From the NCBI RefSeq assembly GCF_003171515.1, contig NC_089399.1, forward strand, positions 1,674,001-1,738,000: a stretch of DNA of 64,000 bases. The letters run 5' to 3'. The stretch comes from Pyrenophora tritici-repentis (taxonomy: Eukaryota > Ascomycota > Dothideomycetes > Pleosporales > Pleosporaceae). Within the stretch, counting starts at the first letter, position 1, and each line of letters begins with the position of its first letter. Of the stretch, positions 33,239 to 45,246 are shown piece by piece. Below the pieces are notes generated by a model. That model was not told the DNA's origin. It did no database searches and was given only the letters and a program-made list of their open reading frames with translations. A program made the translations under genes and the position numbers.

Positions 33239-33866
33239 GTCAGGGGAAGTTTGTATGCCAAAGAAGAACACAGACAGTCGATAGACACTAAAAACAGTGC
33301 AGGCTTGAGCAGTGGACCTGGATATAGCAAAATAGAGAGCTCTTTGTATGACTGGAAGAATGGAGCAAGTGGGAAAGGTTGACTACAGGTTCATTCAGGG
33401 ACTTTATAATAAGGGCGCTTGCTTGGAAAAAGTGTTTGTGCAGATTCGGGCATCATCTGCGCTATCAAGGAGTAATTGTCCTAAGCAACTGCGAAATTTG
33501 TGACGTGAATGAGATGCAAAAAGCGTGTGTTGATTGCAACCATATTCTCGCGTAGTGAAGTGCGAGTCTCGTTGACGTTGCGGATAAGCCACAACGCTGT
33601 AGAAGATAGTAAGCCCTGTACAGAAGGCACGGTAGTCTGAGAGAAAGGTGCAAGATTGGTATGATGGTTGTCAAGTCTAGTGAGGTTGGAGGCTAGTGCT
33701 GCGCTATCCAATCACGGGCGTGTCAAGGGGCCAGATGGCAGCTTGGCGATTTTCCCCACACGGAAGAGGGCCGCCTTTCTCCGCATACTTCCCTTGCAAC
33801 GTCGCCTTGCGCTGAACATCGTCCACACACCGACTCCAAGTATCACCAGAAATTCTCTATCACACC
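33239..33866. other. divergent intergenic region
   Basis: About 630 bp between the divergent small hypothetical gene and FKBP2. Overlapping minus-strand frames at 33404-33711 have no features. Confidence 0.45.
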
Positions 33867-34392
33867 ATGAAGATTACAATTGTCCTCGCCCTGGCCGTTG
33901 CCGTCGTGACTGGCGAAATCATCAACAACGAGGCAAGTTTAGCTATACCTCACCGCACGGCACATGGGTGGCGTACTGACCAATCCTACAGCACCTCAAG
34001 ACCGAAGTCATCACGCCCAAGGAATGCAAGCGTAAGACAAAGGCTGGCGACAATATCCACGTACACTACCGCGGTACTCTCGAGAAGGACGGCAGCGAAT
34101 TCGACACTTCATACGGCCGCGGCTCGCCCTTGGCCTTCACAGTCGGTCAAGGCCAGGTCATCAAGGGCTGGGACCAGGGTCTGCTTGACATGTGCCCTGG
34201 CGAGAAGAGGAAACTCACCATCCAGCCCGAGTGGGCCTATGGTACGCGTGGTGCTGGGCCCATAGGCCCCAATAGCGTCTTGAGTGAGTCCATGTGAATA
34301 CGTCGCTTATCGCCCTAGTCTAACACATGATAGTCTTCGAGTCGGAGCTTGTATCCATTGACGGTGTCGAAGCGGAGAAGGCCGAGCTATAG
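33867..34392 (+). CDS. ER FKBP-type peptidyl-prolyl isomerase (FKBP2-like)
   Basis: Exons 33867-33932, 33992-34283 and 34334-34392 give 138 aa. The first intron has a GC donor (GAG|GCAAGT) with TACTGAC branch and ACAG acceptor; only this junction keeps the frame, so it is a GC-AG intron. FKBP2 proteins catalyse cis-trans proline isomerisation in the ER lumen and bind FK506. Visible features are a signal peptide (MKITIVLALAVAVVTG), the FKBP core (VHYRGTLEKDGSEFDTSYGR, GQVIKGWDQGLLDMCPGEKR, PEWAYGTRGAGP, then IFESELVSI), and a C-terminal KAEL that resembles H/KDEL-type ER retrieval signals. Length is typical for the family. Confidence 0.93.
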
Positions 34393-37300
34393 ATATGATG
34401 GAAAGCGATAAAGGATACGACCGAAGCATATCTATATGTTACGAGATCAATGAGATTCCATTTGGGACAAAAGTGTAAAAAGCTGTGATATGAAAATCTA
34501 TCCCTGCATTTCCATGATCTTTGCAGCTTTGCGACGTGAGGATCAAGACAAAACATGACCTTCGCACATCGGAGTCTCTGTTTGCTCATATTGACTCGTA
34601 ACAATGGCGGTACCAGATGATTCTGCTCGGGCCATCTGCCTAGACGGTGAATCTGAACAACCGTAACACCCAATGACCATGCTATGCAGCCTCAACGGAA
34701 GGGTTTTGTAACGTGTGGAACAACAAGCCGCCACATAGGCAGAATGTGACCAGCCAATATCTGCTTTGCTTTCGTACACGTATCAGTCAGCTGGGCTTGA
34801 AGAAGCAGGTACCGTAGCAGTGAGAACTACATCGACGCGACGGATTACCTCGGTCCCAGTACCTCTCGTCACATGATTACCATTCACTATGTACATATGT
34901 ATCCTACCACATGAGCACTACGGATTCCAGTATCCGCAGATAATCACTCCAGCCCCCCTAGAACGTCATCTCAACAGCCCGTGACAATGCCCATGCACCC
35001 AACCAATGAAGATCACACCCATGTGCAACAAGCATTAGATACCATAAGAATTCATTTCGAAGCTGCCAAGTTAGCAAAAGGTATTCAACGGTTGAAGGTT
35101 GCGACTAAGAGATAGGAGAGGCAGTGGAGACGCAATCGGTATAGATTGCGCAAGAGAGACTGGAAACCACAAACGAGTGCTTGTTTCGACCGCAAGTACA
35201 TTTGAATGTCGCAAGGTCTACAACACTTTTGGGATGGAAACGATTAAGTTTGAATGTTCTGGGTCTATCAGAATGGACCATCTACATCGCAAGAAAATGT
35301 TGATAGTGCTAGCTACAGAGCCAAAGCGTGCTTGATTACTACCTAATCCCACTTTTTCCATCATTGAATGCCCCGCAGGAGTATCATAGCCAGTCAACCG
35401 GACTCGCCTGACTTCGAATGTTCATGTGGCAAATTCTATATCGCGTGACTACTATGCGATTTGAAGCAGGGGCTTAGGAGTAGACCGAGGATCAATATCC
35501 CCCAAAAACTGATATCGTCCGTTGTTCTTACCAGTGTGTCGGCATGAAACAACGCGTTGTGATTACTGCCAGTACTTCTGAGCAGACCGGAATGAATATT
35601 GCTACCGATGATACTCACTGCAGTGTCGTACATCTGCGATACTACCGCTTATCGGGGGTCTCCTGGGTGTGGGAGTAACCGATACTGTGAAGGGTATATA
35701 GTAGGGGATACCATGTATCGTAGCACGGTCTCTGCTCATCCAGTAGTCATGCAGTCCATGTATGTAAGTCTTCCCTAATGGTAAAGACAAATAGTTTGTT
35801 GAGCATCAGTTGGATATAAATGCCTTGATGGTCTCACGGCTCATCTTGTTGCTGCGGGGGGTATAGGAGATGGATTCTTTGGCGTGCGCGCTGAGATTTT
35901 CATCTCCTTTACAGTACCACGATACCCATCCCTGGCGTACCATCGATTAGATGATCTTGACGAGAGCTCTACCGAGCTTCTTCACTCTTACCTCTATATG
36001 TGCCTGGTGCTGTAGGTCTAGTCGCTTCGGAGGGATACTCAGTGTTTGCCATTGCCTATTTGCATGTAACCATATGGATCTTTCCCGAAGCAAGCGATGG
36101 CTGCCTGGTGCGGCTGAACATCACAGCCTTTTCACATGTCCAAGATGGCGAACCATGAATTCTAAATCGCAGAATAGTATGAAACAAACATTCGCTACGT
36201 TGGATCCAATGACACAAGGAATGACTCCGAGATCCTTAATTCTTTGACGCGCCATGCTCCCATTACTTCCGAAAAGAACATCTGGACCTACTGGTACTTT
36301 AGAATCTAAAATATGCCTACCTGGAGTCAACGTAACATCATCAACTGGGTGCGTCTTTACGAACCCGACTGGACAGTAGGTGTACTCGATACGGTGCCCA
36401 ACTCACCAAATCATGCTTTGACTTGGATTACTCCCAAAAATCTTCTAGAAACTTCGTCAAAGGAACTATGACAGCCCCCTACGTAGAGCCACAAAGTGCT
36501 GACTTTCTACGTGGAGCAGTGAGGCGGAGTTTGGATGGATATTGACTGACTGCATCCTCCTCTGACGCCTCGACAAGGTCTGCTGGGACCAACTTGCGGA
36601 TAAGGACTGACCCTTCACCGGCACCACACCATTCATGTTTGCGCAGTATATTGTGAATCATTTTGTCGCGTCTGACCTAGTTACAGGAACCCAACAGCGG
36701 CTCCGATGGCGTCAATTACTGGGCGAACAAGGTGCTGTTATGGGATGCGCTATCAGAGGATCTGCCCACAGAGAACACTATCGGATTTTATGGAGAAGAC
36801 CTGTTGAAGGCTGTCGCTATGAAAGTAGAATCTAATGAAAACAGTACAGGGTACAAGAAGGCTGAGAGCTTGATATCGAAGATGCTTGCACAGAGAGTAC
36901 TGCAAAAGATCACTCATAGAAAGGGCTTGACGCACTCACTTCACTGTCGGACCTTGCTGGGCATGCCAGAGAACTATGTCAAAGATGGTGATCCGGTTAC
37001 CTTTGGAGAGCTATTGAGATAGGGCAGTGTTCGTTTTAAAAAGACAAGAGAGATGGAGTACGTCGAAGCGCCTGCTGTTTAGGCGGACGTCATAATTCGT
37101 AAGGCACTGTTAGAACCTTAGCAGCGAAAGTGGTGGCAATTGTTTAGACTGGATTTCCTTGATAGCAACAAGGTTCAATGAGACTCTTCGCCACGTATGA
37201 CTGCACAGGAAGATTGAGGCGAATTGGGCAATGCGCCACAATCAATATCAGCCACAACTTGAGGCAGTCGTCATGACACCTGTCTCGGCAGTTTTCTCTT

Positions 37301-38856
37301 AGGCAATGCGCCACGGCGAGTACAGTCATCGTCGTCAGATATTCAGGGCTGTGCAAGACATTCTTCTCTCCCTTGGACGAATGGATGGAAGACGTGACTC
37401 TTGGGCGTATGCGTGGGCGAATGCGTTGCACCCATGGACTCTGGCACGTGTAGAACGGAGCGGAGGGTGCGACATGTGACATTCACGGTAGGGCTAATAA
37501 GACCGAGTGGATGGGGCTACCAAGGCCAGGCAGACTTGCTATGAGCCAACCGGAGTCGAGGCTGATACAACATCTCGTGGCGGCGGTGTGTTGCGCAACT
37601 TTCTTGATGTGTGAGTTTTCTTCTTCGCCGGCGGATCGTCCGTGTCCGAGGTTTGTTCGTATCGGCGTATCCGCACCACCCTGCTTCTTAGACGTTTCAG
37701 TTTGACCTCGGATCGTCAGCTCCGGAAGATCTTAAGAAATTACAGATGTAGCCACCCTTATAGACTACTGTGTGCCTTTCCAAATACAGAGCCAACTTTT
37801 GATACATAGAAAACCCCCCCTTGACAGCCTGAAAAAATTCATGGGCCATTATGAGATTGTTTCATCTCTCGACCACGCAACGGAGATTCGAAATCTCTAA
37901 CGGGACACGTAATATTACCGCGAAAGCACTGACATCAACCCGAGCGAGGAAGAAAGAGCGAAGAACATCAGGTAACTTATGCGTAGGTCTCGAGTTTCCT
38001 CAAGACGAATATGTAGAAGGTCAGCCTAGACATTGAAAACTAAGACGTGTACGGCTGTATTGCCACAGTACGAGCATTCTCGCTCAATAGGCAGCGGCGA
38101 GTGTGGCGAAGCTTTTGTGGCGCAGCTATCAAGCCTCATCATGACCAATCAAAGAAATTTGTGCCTGGTCGATCTTGCTAGCCTCAGCGCCTGACCTGCA
38201 CGACGGCCCACCAGCCGACTACACATCGCAGCCTTGCGATGCAAACAAAGAACTCTGTCATTCTTTCTTTGCTTTCCAGCTTCGAGATACACTTCGTGAT
38301 CGATCGTCAGCGTAGGAATGTCACCGGCGTTATCTCATCGTATCGGTGCCTCACCGAGCGCCGAGGATGCACTGCCCCGTTCCAAGACCGACGGTTTGCT
38401 TGAGTCTTGAGAATCCCGCCATCAATACCGGTGGCCACTACAGCATTGATTTTTGACCATCTCAGCTATTGGCCGAAAGGCTCATTGCCAGCGCAACGCA
38501 GGTTGTTGACTGAGCTCTCGTAAACGAAACCAAGCCTCTTCAGCCAGTGCCTTGCAACCTAGAGACGGCCACCAAGGCTGCGATGATGGGAGGACATGGA
38601 GTATGCCAAGTAAGGCTCTGGCGGAGAGGCCTGTTCTAGGGCAAAAGTAAATGACGCGCTAAGCGCCCAGTAAGCTTGGGAGTATGGCCACTCTTACCTA
38701 CACAGCCCGCTTCAAGGGTATATGGCGACCGGCAAAGCGCCCTTCGTCATGTTAGAGTTCAGACCCTTCATCCATCATATGAGCCCGAGGCTGTATACGA
38801 CAAAGACACCTGCATTTCAATAGCCCTAAGACAGTGATTGTCTATCCCCATCCGAC
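34393..38856. other. 4.5-kb gene-poor region
   Basis: The largest interval without a recognisable gene. It holds scattered short frames on both strands and one exon-like frame (listed separately at 36687-37022). No transposase, reverse transcriptase or long terminal repeat could be recognised. Mixed coding fragments without clear starts suggest decayed genes or unrecognised lineage-specific genes. Confidence 0.5.
36687..37022 (+). pseudogene. orphan exon-like open frame, unknown
   Basis: A 111-codon frame opens immediately after a good acceptor (TTACAG, 36681-36686) and runs to TAG. The translation looks protein-like: NSGSDGVNYWANKVLLWDAL, GFYGEDLLKAVAMKVE, KAESLISKMLAQRVLQKI. No in-frame ATG exon with a matching donor was found upstream, because the candidate phase-0 frame upstream is closed by a TAA within ~50 nt. 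It is either the last exon of a gene whose 5' part is unrecognised, or a relic. No family recognised. Confidence 0.35.
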
Positions 38857-41800
38857 ATGGAGGCTAGCAGACTTGCCCCACCCACACTTCAACTCAACAC
38901 ACGACAACGTGCGCTGAGTCAGGCTGACACGGTCACATCACAAACTTCGGATCCCTTTCGAACGCCAATATCACCAAGCAATGCGTCAATAAGCAACGCG
39001 TCGACAGTAGGAGGAGAGTACGATGCAGCTATACAACAAGAACTTCGTAATGAAGCCAAGTCCACTCCCAATAATCCGTTCGGATTCACACCATCACAAC
39101 TTAGCAAACTATTGAACCCAAAGTCCTTGCCAGTATATCACGCGCTCGGCGGTATACAGGGCATCGCAGCCGGCTTGCAATCAGATATTCACTCTGGATT
39201 GAGTGCCGACGAATCGACCGTGCCACGACATATCTCCTTCGACGAAGCGACGAATCCTCAAACACCAACCAAGGAGATAGAATCGAGTAGACCACCAAGT
39301 AATGGACAGCCTTTTGAGGACCGTATCCGCATTCATGGGCGAAACGTCCTCCCAGCAAAAAAGGTCACACCGCTCTGGAGACTTGTTTGGAATGCGTACA
39401 ACGATACAGTGCTGATTGTTCTCACTGTCGCGGCTGTGATATCACTCGCGCTTGGTCTATATGAGACGTTTGGCGGGGATCATCCGCCAGGCTCTCCGAC
39501 CCCTGTGGACTGGGTCGAGGGTTGTGCAATCGTCGTGGCCATCGTCATTGTCGTACTCGTCACTGCCTTGAACGACTGGCAAAAAGAGCAGGCGTTCGCC
39601 AAGCTTAACGCTAGGAAGGAACAAAGAGACATCAAGGTTACTCGATCCGGCAAGACTTCTATGATTAGCATCTACGATGTCCTTGCAGGTGATGTTATAC
39701 ACATAGAACCTGGAGATGTCATCCCTGTCGATGGCATCTTTATAGATGGCTCCGATGTCAAGTGCGATGAGTCGTCTGCTACAGGAGAATCGGATGCTAT
39801 GCGCAAAACTCCCGGTGCAGCCGTCATGAAGGCTCTCGAATCTGGCCAATCGGCCAAGAAACTCGATCCCTTCATCATCTCGGGTGCCAAAGTGCTTGAA
39901 GGCGTCGGAACTTTCATGGCCACATCCGTTGGAGAGCACAGCAGCTTTGGAAGAATCATGATGTCCGTCCGCGTCGAAATGGAGCCAACTCCCCTCCAGG
40001 AAAAGCTTGGTGGTCTGGCTATGGCCATAGCTAAGCTTGGAACCACTGCCGCTGGTATACTCTTCTTCATCCTTCTGTTCCGATTCGTGGCAGGAATCTC
40101 TGGGGACGGTCGAACTCCAGCCGAGAGAGGCTCAGCTTTCATGGATATCCTTATTGTCGCGGTGACGATTATTGTTGTCGCCGTTCCCGAGGGCCTTCCC
40201 TTAGCAGTGACCCTAGCATTGGCGTTTGCGACAACGAAGATGTTGAAAGAAAACAATCTTGTCCGAATCATGCGAGCTTGCGAGACCATGGGCAATGCCA
40301 CAGCCATCTGCTCCGATAAGACTGGTACCTTGGTAAGCACTGCACATCTTTATTCAGGCGAAAACTTGCTAACCACCAACACAGACAACAAACAGGATGA
40401 CGGTCGTTGCCGGCACATTTGGCACCACAAGATTTGTGCAGGTAGACGCGAGGTCCGAAAAAGACCAGACAATCTCCACTTGGGCATCAGCAGTCACATC
40501 AGCAGCCAAAGCGCTTATTATTCAGTCAGTCGCAATCAACTCCACGGCCTTTGAAGGACAAGAGGATGGAAAACCAGTCTTCATCGGATCCAAGACAGAA
40601 ACTGCCCTACTCCAGCTCGCCAAAGAACACCTTGGACTTGTCTCACTCTCGGAGACCCGCGACAATGAGCAAGTCATACACAGATTTCCCTTTGACTCGG
40701 GCAAGAAATGCATGGGTGCTGTGGTCAAGGTACAAGGCGGAACCTATCGGCTTGTTGTCAAAGGCGCATCAGAGATCCTTTTGGGATTCAGTTCTATCTT
40801 TGCCCATTTCGACACCCTGGAGACGGAACCATTATCGAGTGAGCTACGTGCGATGCTCACTGACACGATCAATGAGTACGCAAACAAGTCGCTCAGGACC
40901 ATCGGATTTGTCTATCGCGATTTCCCGCAATGGCCCCCGGCTGATGCTGAGCTTACGGAGGGTGGAAGTGTTGACTTCGCCTCTTTACTAAAGGATCTCA
41001 CATTCTTCGGTGTAGTCGGAATTCAGGACCCTGTCCGCCCCGGTGTGCCTGAGGCTGTCCGCAAGGCACAAAAGGCTGGTGTCACAGTCCGCATGGTGAC
41101 CGGTGACAATGTACAGACCGCTCGAGCCATTGCCACTGAATGCCTAATCTACACCGAAGGTGGCTTGGTCATGGAAGGCCCCGATTTCCGCCGGCTCTCT
41201 GATGAACAATTGGATGAGGTGCTTCCCCGATTACAAGTATTGGCTCGTTCTTCCCCAGAGGACAAGCGCATCCTCGTTCAGCGTCTCAAGGATCTAGGTG
41301 AAATCGTTGCCGTCACCGGCGATGGTACCAACGACGCTCCCGCACTCAAGGCGGCAAACATCGGTTTTTCTATGGTTTCAGGTACTGAGGTTGCCAAGGA
41401 AGCGTCCTCGATCATTCTCATGGACGACAATTTTGCTTCCATCATCACAGCCCTAATGTGGGGGCGTGCTGTCAATGACGCCGTTCAGAAATTTCTCCAA
41501 GTAAGTCAGGCTCTGGTCATTCTCCCTGCCGTCCAAGACTAACATCGACAGTTCCAAATCACCGTCAACATCACCGCAGTCGTGCTCGCATTCGTCACCG
41601 CTGTCTACGATGATGAGATGAAACCTGCACTCAAAGCCGTTCAGCTTCTCTGGGTCAATCTTATCATGGACACCTTCGCTGCCCTCGCACTTGCCACCGA
41701 CCCACCCACCGAGAAGATTCTCGATCGCCCACCCCAAGGCAAAGGCCCCCTCATCACGACGACAATGTGGAAACAAATCACAGGCCAGAATATCTACAAG

Positions 41801-42367
41801 ATCACCGTCATCTTCGTGTTGTACTTTGCCGGTGGCGATATCCTAAATTACGATCTTTCGAACCCTGATAAGCAACTGGAGTTGGACACTGTCATCTTTA
41901 ACAGCTTTGTCTGGATGCAAATCTTCAACATCTTCAACAACAGGCGTCTCGATAACAAACTCAACATCTTTGAGGGTGTATTCAGAAACATCTTCTTCAT
42001 GGGAATCGTCGCCTTGATCATCGCTCTGCAAATTCTTATCGTCTTCGTTGGCGGAAGAGCATTCCATATCAAGTCTGGGGGAATCGATGGAACTCAATGG
42101 GCTATTAGCATCGTTACGGGCTTCGTTTGTATCCCTTGGGCAGTCCTAATCAGGTATTTCCCCGATGAGTGGTTCGCAGTGATTGCGGGTGTTGTTGGAA
42201 AGCCCGTCGTCATTGCTTACAGGGCGTGCTGTGTCGGTGCAGGCAAGTTGAAGGCCATGCTGAGCTTCAGGCGCAAGAAGACCGAGCAGCCCGATGCCGA
42301 GGTGGGTGCTGCGCCTGCCATTGTCGTCGTCGGTGACGATGCGAGTACTTCGGAGAACAGGAAATGA
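38857..42367 (+). CDS. PMC1: PMC1-type Ca2+-transporting P-type ATPase
   Basis: Exons 38857-40332, 40385-41500 and 41552-42367, all phase 0, give 1,135 aa. This is a type IIB (PMCA) calcium pump; fungal PMC1 orthologues sit in the vacuole membrane and clear cytosolic Ca2+. Landmarks in order are an N-terminal disordered region, early helices (NDTVLIVLTVAAVISLALGL), the actuator loop with CDESSATGESD, the ion-binding helix VPEGLPLAVTLALAFATTKM, the phosphorylation motif CSDKTGTL (Asp at 487) with intron 1 directly after it, KGASE in the nucleotide-binding domain, TGDGTNDAPALKAANIGF (near 803-820), and the C-terminal helices (LLWVNLIMDTFAALALATDP). The basic tail after the last helix may be regulatory. 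Length and motifs indicate a functional pump. Confidence 0.94.
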
Positions 42368-42719
42368 ACGTAATTTTAGTTTGGAACCATAGGCACTGCA
42401 GTTGTAGCTTAGATTTCCCGTTGTCGTGACGATACCCATGAATAGATCTACATTTTGTTATCATGTTGTCTAGATGCTGGGCTCTTGTTTCCTTCACGGG
42501 CTTGCATATTAGCCGCGGACGGCTCTTGACGCACATTGAACCTAGTTGTTTGCACTTGTAGATTTACAACACTCAGGTTTCCTTGCATTCACCGCCGAAA
42601 CCTTAATAGTTCAACTTGAAGCTATGATTATTCTGCCGTGCACCCTAGCCTATATGTAGAGAGGCAGGCCTCGTAATGCCCACGATCCCACGTCGACCGA
42701 GCTGAGGATTAATGAACTA

Positions 42720-42837
42720 TGGGCACCCGGGCGTCTTAAAATACTTAACATACTAGTATAAAGGGGTCACTGTAGTCGTTAGAAATGTCTATCAGGGCTT
42801 ACCCACTGTCAAGTATTTTATGACACCTAGATGCTGG
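42720..42837. mobile_element. candidate 118-bp MITE with TA target duplication
   Basis: Inverted arms at 42723-42750 and 42807-42834 match at 22 of 28 positions; the inner 14 bp (TAAAATACTTAACA against TAAAATACTTGACA) match at 13. Five of the six differences are transitions. Extending the arms to 42720 and 42837 places TA dinucleotides on both flanks (42718-42719, 42838-42839), as expected of Tc1/mariner-type non-autonomous elements. There is no coding capacity. The TA flanks could be chance. Confidence 0.4.
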
Positions 42838-42860
42838 TAAACAAAGGGCCTTTGGGTAGG

Positions 42861-42879
42861 GTGGGGTGGATTACCCCAC
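42861..42879. other. short hairpin GTGGGGT/ACCCCAC
   Basis: A perfect 7-bp inverted repeat with a 5-nt loop, 24 bp from the MITE candidate, inside a G- then C-rich stretch (42854-42893). It could be a protein-binding site or an edge of another repeat. Confidence 0.35.
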
Positions 42880-43187
42880 TGCCGTAACCCCTCGCCAAAT
42901 ACGTAACTCACAGCGTTAAAATGTCAGAATCATTATTCTCGTGACTTGTAACATCTTCGCGCTGTCGTCTATCGGAACAAGACTTTCGGTGTGGGAAATG
43001 AGCCAGTATGAGTACGGCACAGACGAGGAGAGAACGAGAAAGCCCCGGACAAAGCTAGTTAGCGCCGATGTAGCGGGATGTTAAAACATGAAAGACTACG
43101 TCTGCCTTAAGCCATCGAGTCGTTCTTACAATAAACCGGCCAAAGACGCACAATAACCCCACACTTTACAAGCCAAACGGAGCAAAA

Positions 43188-44047
43188 ATGGCGCAGCAAA
43201 AAGCTGCTTTCATAAAAGTCCCGACAGAACAGACCGATGGCTTCCAAAGCATGCCGACTGAGCCCTCAAACCGCCTACCAGACACCGACCTACGAACCGA
43301 GATATGCACCGAAACCGACGCTCTCAAAATCGTACGTCTACACTCCCGCTGCAGAACCCTTCATCAGAACCACTAAATTATAACAAGGCAGAAGCCTTCT
43401 ACATCTGTTTCCCCGCCGAGTGGTGGGCTCAAAAAGAGCCCATAGAACTACGCCCTGCAGAACATTTACGTCACGCGCTGCTAGCAAAACGGCTCCTACC
43501 CGCTTTCAAGTACGCACATATCGTCTTTGTCAAAGCCGTTCTCGTGGCCACAGGCGAAACAATCGGTGTGGCAGGTTGGTCTCTGCCCTCGAACCCGGAC
43601 GTTCATAATCTTTTCCGCCGCAGCGCTGTCGAACATTACGGCTGGCAAACCCTGCTCGGCTGGAGCGATGCCGAGGTTGAGGAAATGTGGGCGCATGTTG
43701 CGCCTGATTGGAATAGCGAGATTGAGAAAGATGATGATAGGAGGAGAGAGGTGATGGATGGTAAGCCGCATTGGTATTTGGCGCCGCTGCTTGTCTGGCC
43801 GGAGTATCAAGGTCGCGGCGTTGGGAGTCGGTTGATGAGATGGGCGATTGAGAAGGCGGATGCTACTGTTCCGGCTACGCCTATGTATCTAGAGTGTATG
43901 CCTAGTGCGAGGGCGGTGTATTTGCATCTGGGGTTTGAGACGGTGGATGGGTGTAGGATGGTCAGGAGGGGGCCCGGGGTTACTGGGATGGCGGAGTCGG
44001 CGGAGGAGAGGGATGTGCAGAATACGGGGGAGAAATTGGGTGTTTGA
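43188..44047 (+). CDS. GNAT-family N-acetyltransferase
   Basis: Two exons, 43188-43331 and 43388-44047, with a 56-nt phase-0 intron (GTACGT...AAG), give 267 aa. The second exon holds the GNAT acetyl-CoA-binding motif A: WYLAPLLVWPEYQGRGVGSR (Q-G-R-G-V-G at about 189-194) followed by the helix LMRWAIEKAD. The late motif YLHLGFETVD matches the motif-B Y..LGF signature. Substrate unknown; fungal paralogues include antibiotic- and polyamine-type acetyltransferases. The AVLVATGETIGVAGW segment is the preceding beta hairpin. The coding strand turns from C-rich to strongly G-rich in the 3' third. Confidence 0.88.
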
Positions 44048-45176
44048 AACTCGAGGTTGTCAGGGCTGTAGTTTACTTTGAGTACTTATTGTCAGCATTT
44101 AGTTTTGGGAATGACATGTGTTCTCCAAGGATATGTATGTTTTAGTATGGATAGCATGTCCATGGTTTTTGCCTGGTAGTGACACATGGACAGTTCTGCC
44201 GGCAGGCCCTAAAAGCCCAATGCAGATAATCAGCCTCAAGTTGCTCGCTGTCTTACTAACTACCTTATTACTATTAGAAGTAATGATACCACCATGCTCA
44301 AAGCCATGCTCAAAGGTTAGCTTAAGGACTACTCGGTTAGTAACAATGTAGCGGGAAAAGAAGAGGGGAGAGAAAGAGGTAGAAGAGAAAGTAGAAAAGA
44401 ACAGAGTAAAGAAGAAGAGAGTAAAAGAGAAGAGAGTAGAAAACATAAGAGTACAAGAAAAGAGAGTAGAAGAGAAGGAAAAAAAGAGACAAAAGTAGAC
44501 AAGAAGGGAGAAAAAAAAGAGAAAATAGAGAGAGAGATATATATATATAGAAGAGTAGAGGAGGGCTAAAAATAGCGAGAGAGAAAAGATAAGAAGAAAT
44601 AAAAAAAGACTTCTGATTTATTGGCTGTTTGTAGTAGTGCTTGTGATAGGCGAGCCCCAAGGCCGTTCAATTCGTTCTGCGACACCGTGGTAGTGACGGC
44701 AGCAGCAGGCAGACATCTGCGCATAACGATGACGAGATTGGAGATTACAGACGAAAAATAGGGAAGCAAAGCGACGGGTGAAATAGAAGGTACCTCTTAC
44801 GCTCTCACTGCTATGCATCTCCCATAATTTCCTTTTAGTATCCCAGACACACTCACGGTGTTGATATACTATGCTTCTGTCTCTGTTCCAACAGAAACGT
44901 GAATAGCTACATGCATACAACGTCCCCTGCGCCTTGTATACTACGATCCAACAATCCGCAGACGACACTGCAAGAATGAAAAAGCAAAATAATATGTACT
45001 CAAGCTTCTACAGGCAAGAAGACTCGGGGAACACAATACGTGTGTTCTAGACGCATCGTTTTCGCCTAGTCTTGCCGTCCCCGCCACTAACCAAAAAAAT
45101 CGCCCAACATCACCTACCACCCACCAAAAGGGCAAAAAAGTAATTTCACAACGCGCAATCGAGAGAAGGATGTTGT
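44048..45176. other. intergenic region with polypurine tract
   Basis: 1.1 kb between the GNAT gene and the tRNA. Dominated by the A/G tract listed separately. Minus-strand frames rich in Phe/Ser/Leu are its translations and are not genes. Confidence 0.55.
44351..44612. repeat. ~260-bp polypurine (A/G) low-complexity tract
   Basis: The plus strand is almost only A and G, with units such as AGAGA, GAAGAG and AGAGTAGAA repeated irregularly. A short TATATATATA run (about 44538-44548) interrupts it. Such tracts can form triplex structures or act as nucleosome-poor elements, and they grow by slippage. Confidence 0.85.
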
Positions 45177-45246
45177 GCATCCTCCGGGAGTCGAACCCGG
45201 GCCAATTGCTTGGAAGGCAATTATCCTACCGTTGGACCAAGAATGC
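45177..45246 (-). tRNA. tRNA-Gly (anticodon TCC)
   Basis: A 70-nt cloverleaf without intron folds on the minus strand: 7-bp acceptor stem GCATTCT/AGGATGC (one T-G wobble), D arm GTCC/GGAT, anticodon stem ATTGC/GCAAT around the loop CTTCCAA (anticodon TCC, reads GGA), and T arm CCGGG-TTCGACT-CCCGG. On the minus strand a T6 run lies about 38 nt past the 3' end (45134-45139) and may serve as the Pol III terminator. Confident from secondary structure alone. Confidence 0.93.

Larger units (their letters stand above)
42368..43187. other. intergenic region containing a MITE candidate
   Basis: 820 bp between PMC1 and the GNAT gene. It contains the inverted-repeat element and hairpin listed separately. 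No coding feature is seen. Confidence 0.5.

Noticed and set aside
44337..44660. Minus-strand frame rich in Phe, Ser, Leu and Tyr
   Set aside because: It is the translation of the complementary strand of the polypurine tract, not a gene.
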